NCBI GenBank assembly: GCA_937915045.1
Contig: CALDNM010000131.1
Coordinates: 1-6,094 of the forward strand
DNA from: an uncultured Clostridia bacterium
Lineage (GTDB): Bacteria; Bacillota; Clostridia; Peptostreptococcales; Anaerovoracaceae
DNA: 6,094 nucleotides
Direction of reading: 5' to 3'
Shown here: piece after piece, positions 1 to 4,830 of the stretch
How the letters are laid out: every line of letters begins with the position of its first letter
Position numbering within the stretch: the stretch's first letter is position 1
Made by a program: the position numbers and the translations under genes
Notes under the pieces: model-generated
Databases searched by the model: none
What the model saw: only the letters and a program-made list of their open reading frames with translations
Told to the model about the DNA's origin: nothing

Positions 1-41
1 GAATATTATACTACTAAAATGATTTTCCGCAATGATTAAAT

Positions 42-70
42 TTGGAAATCTGCCCGCGTCCGAGTATAAT
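42..70 (+). promoter_or_regulatory. Putative nth promoter (TTGGAA-17-TATAAT)
   Basis: A -35-like TTGGAA at 42-47 (4 of 6 consensus matches) is followed, after exactly 17 bases, by a perfect TATAAT at 65-70. Transcription would be expected to start about 7 bases further on, at or next to the ATG at 77. No purine-rich ribosome site lies between the -10 box and the ATG, which fits a leaderless message. A second -10-like TATACT at 7-12 would need a -35 box outside the window. The call rests on box match and spacing only. Confidence 0.5.
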
Positions 71-76
71 AAAACC

Positions 77-724
77 ATGAAATTTACAGACGAACAAATA
101 AAAGAAATACTGGACAGGCTCCGCGATGAATATCCGGAAGCAGGCTGCGCGCTCTATCACATGAACGTGTGGCAGCTTCTTGTATGCGTCACCCTGTCCG
201 CTCAGACGACAGACGTCTCCGTGAACAAAGTCTCTCCGAAACTTTTCGATAAATATCCTGACGTGCGGTCGCTTGCCGAAGCCGACCCTTCAGACGTCGA
301 AAAGATCATCCATACTATAGGTATGTATCGCACGAAATCGAAGAATCTCGTATCGCAGGCCGGCATGCTCGTCGATAAATTCGGCGGCGTCGTGCCCGAA
401 AACGATGAAGAGCTGCAGTCTCTTCCCGGCGTGGGAGTCAAGACGGCAAATGTAGTAATGGCAGAGGGTTTCGGTCATCAGCGGATCGCCGTGGATACCC
501 ACGTTTTTCGTGTGTCCAACCGCATCGGTCTCGTAAAGGCGAAGGATGTCACAAAAACAGAAGCAGGCCTCAAAAAGTGCCTGCCTCATGACAGATGGAC
601 CGAGGCCCATCATGAGCTCATATTTCACGGACGGAACTGCTGCTCCGCCAGAAATCCCAAATGCGAAAAATGCTGCATCGCTGATCTGTGCAAAAAAGTC
701 GGAGTATCCGCGGTAAAGAAATAA
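77..724 (+). CDS. nth: Endonuclease III (DNA glycosylase/AP lyase)
   Basis: Base-excision repair enzyme that removes oxidised pyrimidines from DNA and cleaves the abasic site by beta-elimination. The helix-hairpin-helix signature LPGVGVKTANVV carries the catalytic lysine (K122), and VDTHVFRVSNR carries the catalytic aspartate (D140). A C-x6-C-x2-C-x5-C array (C189, C196, C199, C205) matches the [4Fe-4S] cluster loop of the family. From the ATG at 77 the protein is 215 residues, close to the roughly 211 of E. coli Nth, and its first residues line up with the family N-terminus. The frame is open upstream to an ATG at 32, but that start adds 15 unrelated residues, has no ribosome site and would overlap the putative promoter. 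The gene ends 4 bases before the convergent regulator gene. Family assignment is firm; the start is likely but not proven. Confidence 0.96.
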   Translation: MKFTDEQIKEILDRLRDEYPEAGCALYHMNVWQLLVCVTLSAQTTDVSVNKVSPKLFDKYPDVRSLAEADPSDVEKIIHTIGMYRTKSKNLVSQAGMLVDKFGGVVPENDEELQSLPGVGVKTANVVMAEGFGHQRIAVDTHVFRVSNRIGLVKAKDVTKTEAGLKKCLPHDRWTEAHHELIFHGRNCCSARNPKCEKCCIADLCKKVGVSAVKK

Positions 725-728
725 GCCG

Positions 729-1403
729 TTACGAATTCGCCTCTAAATGTCTCCTGTACGAATTATCCATATGATCAGCCATCGCTCTCGCGCCTTCCTC
801 GGGATTTCTCTTTTTGAAGGCATTGAATATGCGGCGATGCTCTTCAAGCACTGTATCGAGATACGCGTCATCGTGCCTGACGTTCTTGTTGCTGTGCTTC
901 ACATATATCTGATACGAACTCAGAAGATGCATCAGCATCCTGTTGTGTGAAGCGCGGTATATCATCTGATGAAAATTGAGATTTATATTCAGCATCTTCG
1001 CGATGTCTTTTTTCATCGTGTAGAATTCCATGAACTCGAAATTTTCCTCGAGCTCATCCATCTCATCATCCGTTATCCGTTCGATCGCCCATCTCGTAGC
1101 CTGCACTTCGTATGCTTTTCTAAGGGTGTACATGTCATCTATATCTCGCTCGGAAAGACTGGTCACGAACGCGCCTCTGTTAGGCACATTTTCGATCAGG
1201 CCTTCAGCCTGCAGCTGCACAAGCGCCTCACGCACCGGGGTCCTGCTGACCCTGTACTTCTCGCACAGATCTTTTTCTGTGAGCTTCTCTCCGTTTCTGA
1301 GCTTCCCTGAAAGGATATTCTCCTTCAGTCTCACAAACAGATCCGTCGAAAGTGATACAGTCTGAGATGTGACCCCATTCAGATTTTTTGTTACGATAGC
1401 CAT
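729..1403 (-). CDS. GntR-family transcriptional regulator, FadR subfamily (FCD domain)
   Basis: A 224-residue one-domain-plus-sensor repressor type. Residues about 20-82 form the winged helix-turn-helix, with the GntR hallmark SRTPVREAL at 53-61 and the wing NRGAFV at 75-80. Residues about 88-218 form an all-helical FCD ligand-binding domain. In FCD proteins a metal is held by Asp and three His. Here the positions read N141, H145, H189 and H211: the 4-residue and 22-residue spacings are kept, but the usual Asp is Asn. FCD ligands are commonly small organic acids, sometimes with the metal taking part. The gene follows the dehydrogenase gene with 15 bases between stop and start, so the two are probably co-transcribed. 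It probably binds the TTGTAT half-sites upstream of the operon and represses both genes. Ligand and sense of control are inferred. The family is certain. Confidence 0.94.
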   Translation of the reverse strand: MAIVTKNLNGVTSQTVSLSTDLFVRLKENILSGKLRNGEKLTEKDLCEKYRVSRTPVREALVQLQAEGLIENVPNRGAFVTSLSERDIDDMYTLRKAYEVQATRWAIERITDDEMDELEENFEFMEFYTMKKDIAKMLNINLNFHQMIYRASHNRMLMHLLSSYQIYVKHSNKNVRHDDAYLDTVLEEHRRIFNAFKKRNPEEGARAMADHMDNSYRRHLEANS

Positions 1404-1411
1404 TAGCCTCG

Positions 1412-1418
1412 CCTCTCT
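1412..1418 (-). promoter_or_regulatory. Ribosome binding site of the GntR regulator gene
   Basis: Read on the minus strand this is AGAGAGG, beginning directly after the stop codon of the dehydrogenase gene and 8 bases before the regulator's ATG. It fixes the ATG at 1403 as the start and suggests that the regulator is translated from the same message as the dehydrogenase. Confidence 0.65.
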
Positions 1419-2570
1419 TTAAAACAGATTCTCGCAGAGATATTCCACGAACTCGTCGCGTGTCGCGCCGTTCCCTGTCCCATCCATTACTACTTCTTTA
1501 TCCTGCTCTGTGCAGAAGTCGAGCGCGCCGTTCAGCTTGTCCGCCTGCTCCTGGAAACCGATATGTGAAAGCATCATAGCTGCCGCTCTCAGCAGGCTGC
1601 ATGGATTCGCGTAGTCTGAAAGTCCGTCCGCGATCAGTCTTGGAGCGGTACCGTGTACAGCCTCGAACATCGCGTAGTGCTTGCCGAGATTCGCGCTTCC
1701 CGCCGTCCCGACTCCGCCCTGGATCTGCGCCGCTTCATCTGTGATGATGTCGCCGTAGAGGTTAGGAAGTATGAACACCTGGAATTGGTTTCTGATATTT
1801 TTGTCGACGAGATTCGCTGTCATGATATCAATATACCAGTCATCGACTTCGATACCCGGATAATCTTCTCCGACGCGTTTGCAGACTTCGAGGAATTTCC
1901 CGTCGGTCGCCTTTACTATATTCGCCTTTGTCACGATCGATACTCTCTTCTTGCCGTTCGCTTTCGCGTAGTCGAACGCCATCTTCGCGATCCTCTCAGT
2001 TCCCTGAGTAGTGATGACTCTGAAATCGATAGCGAGGTCGTCAGTCACGTTCACGCCCTGACTGCCGAGCGCGTACAGGCACTCTGTATTCTCTCTGAAG
2101 AATGTCCAGTCTATCCCCTCTTCAGGAATCGTGATCGGTCTGACGTTCCCGAAGAGATCCAGACCCTTTCTCATAGCGACGTTCGCGCTCTCTATGTTGC
2201 CCCACTTGTCACCTTTCCTCGGTGTCGTTGTAGGTCCTTTGAGAAGGACGTTGCACGATTTTATCTGCTCGAACACAGCGTCCGGGATAGCTTTTCCCGC
2301 CATCGCGCGGTTTTCTATCGTGAGCCCGTCGATCTTTTTGAATTCGACCTTTCCGCTTTTTACTTCATCCTCGAGAAGCTGAAAAAGGATCGCGTACGTC
2401 GGCTCCATGATGAGAGGGCCGATGCCGTCTCCCCCTATAAGTCCGATAACGATCTTGTCCAGCGACTGAAAATCGTCGAAATCGCTGTCGCTCTTCATCG
2501 CTTCGATCCTCGCGAGCTGCGACGTCACTATATCTTCTATTTTCTGTTTGTAATCCACTGTTTCGCTCAT
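1419..2570 (-). CDS. Isocitrate dehydrogenase-like enzyme (isocitrate/isopropylmalate dehydrogenase family)
   Basis: A 383-residue beta-decarboxylating dehydrogenase of the isocitrate/isopropylmalate family. After an N-terminal extension of about 37 charged residues the core begins with IGLIGGDGIG (42-51). Residues matching the isocitrate-binding set of E. coli Icd are present: S128, N130 and R134 in ESANVAMR, R144 in NVRP, R159 and Y166 in FRENTECLY, K215 in TKANIVK, and D248, D274 and D278 for the metal. The serine-asparagine-arginine pattern favours isocitrate over isopropylmalate. The cofactor loop after HGTAP (306-310) is unusual: it reads R-L and is about two residues longer, where NAD enzymes have Asp-Ile and NADP enzymes Lys-Tyr. 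Cofactor preference cannot be read from it. A GGAGGG ribosome site 6 bases upstream supports the ATG at 2570. The gene heads an operon with a GntR regulator. No other TCA-cycle gene is visible, so a role in glutamate supply or NAD(P)H balance is inference. Confidence 0.85.
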   Translation of the reverse strand: MSETVDYKQKIEDIVTSQLARIEAMKSDSDFDDFQSLDKIVIGLIGGDGIGPLIMEPTYAILFQLLEDEVKSGKVEFKKIDGLTIENRAMAGKAIPDAVFEQIKSCNVLLKGPTTTPRKGDKWGNIESANVAMRKGLDLFGNVRPITIPEEGIDWTFFRENTECLYALGSQGVNVTDDLAIDFRVITTQGTERIAKMAFDYAKANGKKRVSIVTKANIVKATDGKFLEVCKRVGEDYPGIEVDDWYIDIMTANLVDKNIRNQFQVFILPNLYGDIITDEAAQIQGGVGTAGSANLGKHYAMFEAVHGTAPRLIADGLSDYANPCSLLRAAAMMLSHIGFQEQADKLNGALDFCTEQDKEVVMDGTGNGATRDEFVEYLCENLF

Positions 2571-2576
2571 TTCTCT

Positions 2577-2582
2577 CCCTCC
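2577..2582 (-). promoter_or_regulatory. Ribosome binding site of the dehydrogenase gene
   Basis: On the minus strand this reads GGAGGG, followed by AGAGAA and then the ATG whose first base is 2570. The near-perfect anti-16S match at 6-base spacing selects this start and supports the unusual N-terminal extension as being translated. Confidence 0.75.
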
Positions 2583-2624
2583 GGTCTGCAGGCCGATACA
2601 TTACTGAAACTGCCTTACGGCTAT

Positions 2625-2656
2625 TTGTATACAATTATACAATATTTTTATTGTAT
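2625..2656. promoter_or_regulatory. Probable GntR operator: four TTGTAT half-sites in two palindromes
   Basis: The first element is a perfect 10-base palindrome, TTGTATACAA, at 2625-2634. The second is a perfect inverted repeat with 8-base arms, ATACAATA (2637-2644) and TATTGTAT (2649-2656), around TTTT. Together they place the half-site TTGTAT or its complement at 2625, 2629, 2637 and 2651. The GTA-TAC centre agrees with the GT/AC core known for FadR-subfamily GntR operators. The elements cover the spacer, the -10 box and the start point of the dehydrogenase promoter, so bound protein should block polymerase. Assignment to the GntR protein of this operon is inference from operon position and motif type. 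Confidence 0.65.
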
Positions 2657-2661
2657 GTCAA
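2634..2661 (-). promoter_or_regulatory. Consensus sigma-A-type promoter for the dehydrogenase-regulator operon
   Basis: On the minus strand a perfect TTGACA (2661-2656) and a perfect TATAAT (2639-2634) are separated by 16 bases. The expected start is near 2627, giving a leader of about 57 bases before the ATG at 2570. Both boxes match consensus at all six positions, so unregulated transcription should be strong. That fits the dense operator-like repeats laid over it. Confidence 0.8.
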
Positions 2662-2701
2662 TCAGCACCCGGACAAAATTCAACATATTTTCAGGTTTTT
2701 A

Positions 2702-2710
2702 TGATATATT
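2702..2710 (+). promoter_or_regulatory. Possible extended -10 promoter for the three-gene operon
   Basis: TGATATATT fits an extended -10 element (TG, one base, then TATATT, 5 of 6 matches). No convincing -35 box lies 16-18 bases upstream, as expected for some extended -10 promoters. The start would fall near 2717, leaving a leader of only about 11 bases that is nearly all ribosome site. A weaker alternative is TTGTAT (2651-2656) with CAAAAT (2674-2679), which would put this gene under the same operator. Confidence 0.35.
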
Positions 2711-2716
2711 ATTTGC

Positions 2717-2723
2717 GAGGTGA
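2717..2723 (+). promoter_or_regulatory. Ribosome binding site deciding the start of the DUF5685 gene
   Basis: GAGGTGA lies 4 bases before the ATG at 2728. It falls inside the longer open frame that begins with ATG at 2701, so the upstream ATG has no ribosome site of its own and would add nine residues that do not fit the family N-terminus. The ATG at 2728 is therefore taken as the start. Confidence 0.7.
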
Positions 2724-2727
2724 GTTG

Positions 2728-3624
2728 ATGCTGGGATATGTCATATGCGAAAGACCCGAACTGAAAATGAAAGACTGGGAGCTTTACAACGGCTATTACT
2801 GCGGCGTATGCAAATCGATCTCCGACAGGTACGGTCAGCTGCCAAGGATCGGTCTGAGTTATGACGCTGCTTTTCTGGCGCTCCTTCTCGCCGGGCTCGA
2901 TGACGCCAAAGACGATATAAGAAGAGAGCACTGTATCGCTCATCACATACAGAAAAAGACCGTCATACAGAACAGTTCCACCGACTACGCCGCTGATATC
3001 ATGCTGATGCTCGCGTGGTTCAAAGCGAAAGATAATGTGAACGATGACGGGAGCGCGAAGGCAAAAGCAGCTTCGGTGATGTTCCGCTCTTCATTCAATA
3101 AAGCGAGATCGAAGCACCCCGCTGTAGCGGATGAAATGAAGGAGCTTCTCGATAAGCTGTCGGCCCTCGAAAGCGATAAATGCGAGAGTCTGGACCAGGT
3201 ATCTGACTGCTTCGGCAGGATACTCGAGATACTTCTTGCGGGCGGCGGCGAAGAAAGAAGCGAGACCGAGACAAGGATACTCAGACGATTCGGTTATCAT
3301 CTCGGAAAATGGATCTACCTTGTCGACGCGTATGACGACATCGCGGACGACATCGCGTCAGGATCGTACAACCCATTACTGTACCGATACGGATGGTATG
3401 ACAGCAAAAACGAAACAGCAGAAGAATTTGCAGATCGCATCGAAGAGGAATGCGAACAGAATATGTTGATATTGTGTTCCGAAATGGCCAAAATGCTCGA
3501 TCTGCTTGATATAAAGAAGAATAACGGTATAATAGAAAACATAGTTTACATGGGGCTGCTGCGAAGCACTGACAACGTGCTCGGCAAGTCGAGGCCCGGA
3601 GAGGAAAATAAAAATGGTGACTAA
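2728..3624 (+). CDS. DUF5685 family protein, possible isoprenoid-synthase-like fold
   Basis: A 298-residue, mostly helical soluble protein. The opening (MLGYVICERPELKMKDWELY, then YYCGVCK and LSYDAAFLALLL) is typical of the uncharacterised DUF5685 family of Firmicutes, recalled from memory. Visible motifs in order are C25-x2-C28; C69-x2-H72; a first acidic motif D102-x3-D106-D107 after an aromatic-rich helix (DYAADIMLMLAWFK); and a second, D200-x2-D203-D204-x2-D207-D208, followed by SGSYNPLLYRYG. The second block resembles the RDVxED...GR.YLP region of squalene/phytoene synthases, and the first resembles their DDxxDD. This suggests, without proving, a metal- and diphosphate-binding helical fold. 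There is no signal peptide or membrane segment. The gene is first in an operon and overlaps the next gene by 11 bases. Function is unknown. Family membership is likely; the fold is inference. Confidence 0.82.
   Translation: MLGYVICERPELKMKDWELYNGYYCGVCKSISDRYGQLPRIGLSYDAAFLALLLAGLDDAKDDIRREHCIAHHIQKKTVIQNSSTDYAADIMLMLAWFKAKDNVNDDGSAKAKAASVMFRSSFNKARSKHPAVADEMKELLDKLSALESDKCESLDQVSDCFGRILEILLAGGGEERSETETRILRRFGYHLGKWIYLVDAYDDIADDIASGSYNPLLYRYGWYDSKNETAEEFADRIEEECEQNMLILCSEMAKMLDLLDIKKNNGIIENIVYMGLLRSTDNVLGKSRPGEENKNGD
3598..3604 (+). promoter_or_regulatory. Ribosome binding site of the J-domain gene, inside the upstream gene
   Basis: GGAGAGG lies within the last codons of the DUF5685 gene, 9 bases before the ATG at 3614. 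Together with the 11-base gene overlap it points to coupled translation of the two proteins in similar amounts. Confidence 0.6.
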
Positions 3625-4219
3625 TCCATATGAAACACTTGGCGTCAAAGAAAACGCCTCTCAGGATGAAATAAAAGCGGCTTACAGAGAGCTCGTCAAG
3701 AAATACCATCCTGACAGATATCAAAACAATCCGCTCGCCGATCTCGCGGCTGAAAAAATGCGTGATATAAATGAAGCTTACGATATGCTCACTAAAGGGC
3801 AGAACGGGCAGGGCTCAGGCTCCGGCTCATACGGCGGATCTTATTCCGGCGGAGGCCAGCCGAAGAATTCACCTGAGTTCCAGGCTGTAAGGCGCGATAT
3901 CGATATGAACAATCTCGCGTCTGCCGAAGCAAAGCTCAACAATATCCCGGTCAAGAACGCCGAGTGGATATTCCTCTCAGGCATGATCTCATACAAAAAA
4001 GGCTGGTATGACGACGCGCGCGGCAAGATCCAGCAGGCATGCAATATGGCGCCGAACGATCCGGAATACGGCCAGGCTCTGAACGCTCTCAACGGAGCGG
4101 GCCAGGGATACAGGAACATGGCTTACGGGCAGGGTTACAATACCAACGAAGATGTCCTGTGTCAGGCATGTCAGTGCGCGATGTGCGCGGATCTATGCAC
4201 CCCTGGAGGCTGCTGCTGA
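3614..4219 (+). CDS. DnaJ-like protein: J domain, TPR-like repeats, cysteine-rich tail
   Basis: A 201-residue J-domain protein, not canonical DnaJ. Residues 3-61 form the J domain with the DnaK-stimulating HPD at 32-34, preceded by the basic helix AYRELVKKY. Residues 62-85 are a Gly/Ser/Gln-rich linker. Residues about 87-160 look like two TPR-type helical hairpins (AEAKLNNIPVKNAEWIFLSG, then YKKGWYDDARGKIQQA and NDPEYGQAL), usually a peptide-binding scaffold. The last 20 residues hold seven cysteines (183, 186, 188, 191, 195, 200, 201). The DnaJ zinc-finger CxxCxGxG repeats and the C-terminal beta domains are absent. It may bring DnaK to a particular client or to the membrane, and the tail may bind metal, form disulfides or be lipidated. 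It overlaps the DUF5685 gene by 11 bases and lies 3 bases before the membrane protein gene. The J domain is certain; the role is unknown. Confidence 0.93.
   Translation: MVTNPYETLGVKENASQDEIKAAYRELVKKYHPDRYQNNPLADLAAEKMRDINEAYDMLTKGQNGQGSGSGSYGGSYSGGGQPKNSPEFQAVRRDIDMNNLASAEAKLNNIPVKNAEWIFLSGMISYKKGWYDDARGKIQQACNMAPNDPEYGQALNALNGAGQGYRNMAYGQGYNTNEDVLCQACQCAMCADLCTPGGCC
4205..4209 (+). promoter_or_regulatory. Distant ribosome site of the membrane protein gene
   Basis: GGAGG lies 13 bases before the ATG at 4223, longer than the usual 5-9. It is made of the two glycine codons in the cysteine tail of the preceding gene. Only 3 bases separate the two genes, so terminating ribosomes may re-initiate. 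The long spacing would make independent initiation weak. Confidence 0.45.
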
Positions 4220-4222
4220 CAA

Positions 4223-4765
4223 ATGGATACAAGGACACGGACAAGAAGGCTGACTGTCGGCGGCATATGTGTCGCCCTGTCAGTGATATCGGTAGTACTG
4301 GCATCGATCGTACCCGGCTTTGAGCTGACGCTTTACGGCGTGAGCTCTGTTTTTATAGCAGTAATGATCATCGAGACCGGTCTTTCCGCCGGCGTGATGG
4401 TCTATATCGCCACCATACTTCTTTCGCTCGTCCTCGTCCCGAACAAACTCGGTATCATCCCCTATGTCTTTTTCTTCGGGATATACCCGGTCATCAAGTT
4501 TTTCGCGGAAAAACTCAGGGGCCCGGTCGGTCAGGTGGCTGTCAAAGTCGTCTGCTTCACAGCGATATTCGGTGTCGCCTGGTTCTTTTTCAAAGCACTG
4601 TTCTTCGCGAATATAGACCTGCCTAAAGGGATGCCTTTCTGGGCTCTCGCGATAGCGGCAGTACTTATCTTCGTGCTTTATGACTTTATCCTCACTCTTA
4701 TCATCAAAATATACAGACGGAAAGTCAAACGCGATATACCTAAAGAGATCAAGCTATCGAAGTAA
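4223..4765 (+). CDS. Six-helix integral membrane protein, possibly ECF S-component-like
   Basis: A 180-residue very hydrophobic protein. Likely membrane segments are at about 11-30, 36-52, 54-73, 77-96, 104-127 and 137-163. The N-terminus (R4, R6, R8, R9) and the C-terminal tail (RRKVKRD...) are strongly basic, so both ends are predicted to be cytoplasmic by the positive-inside rule, consistent with six helices. Size, helix count and a basic start running straight into the first helix resemble substrate-binding S components of ECF vitamin transporters, but no binding motif of a known S component is recognised. A conserved-looking polar break, LVPNKLG (71-77), lies between helices 3 and 4. It is the last gene of the operon, ending in tandem TAA codons just before a terminator. 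It could anchor the partner proteins or transport a small molecule. No function is assigned. Confidence 0.85.
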   Translation: MDTRTRTRRLTVGGICVALSVISVVLASIVPGFELTLYGVSSVFIAVMIIETGLSAGVMVYIATILLSLVLVPNKLGIIPYVFFFGIYPVIKFFAEKLRGPVGQVAVKVVCFTAIFGVAWFFFKALFFANIDLPKGMPFWALAIAAVLIFVLYDFILTLIIKIYRRKVKRDIPKEIKLSK

Positions 4766-4772
4766 TAAACAA

Positions 4773-4801
4773 ACCGGAGGACGGATCATCCGTCCCCCGG
4801 T
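4773..4801. terminator. Bidirectional hairpin terminator between convergent operons
   Basis: The arms 4773-4785 and 4789-4801 form a GC-rich 13-base-pair stem with a 3-base loop. One position (4778 against 4796) is an A-C mismatch in the plus transcript but a G-U pair in the minus transcript. The plus side is followed by CTATATTTTCTT, and the minus side by TTTGTTTATTACTT. It starts 5 bases after the tandem stops of the membrane protein gene and lies 29 bases past the clpB stop, so it can end both messages, probably more efficiently for clpB. Confidence 0.85.
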
Positions 4802-4830
4802 CTATATTTTCTTCAGGCATGTCCGGCGCG

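Noticed and set aside
32..76. Upstream ATG at 32 as the nth start
   Set aside because: It has no ribosome site, adds 15 residues absent from the family, and would place the likely promoter inside the gene.
2365..2634. A short minus-strand frame of 89 codons starting in the control region
   Set aside because: It overlaps the dehydrogenase start in another frame, and its translation is Arg/Asp-rich shadow sequence without a ribosome site.
1653..2723. A 356-codon open frame on the plus strand opposite the dehydrogenase gene
   Set aside because: It lies antisense to a strongly conserved enzyme gene, its translation (rich in Arg, Asp, Val, Ser) shows no family motif, and it runs through the control region. 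It is a codon-usage shadow.
3281..3724. Minus-strand frames of up to 147 codons across the DUF5685/J-domain gene junction
   Set aside because: They lie opposite two real genes, have Cys/Arg/Ser-rich shadow composition, and show no ribosome site or family motif.
4766..4830. Heat-shock control site (CIRCE) near clpB or the J-domain gene
   Set aside because: No TTAGCACTC-N9-GAGTGCTAA element was seen here or in the 2571-2727 region. The clpB promoter is outside the window.
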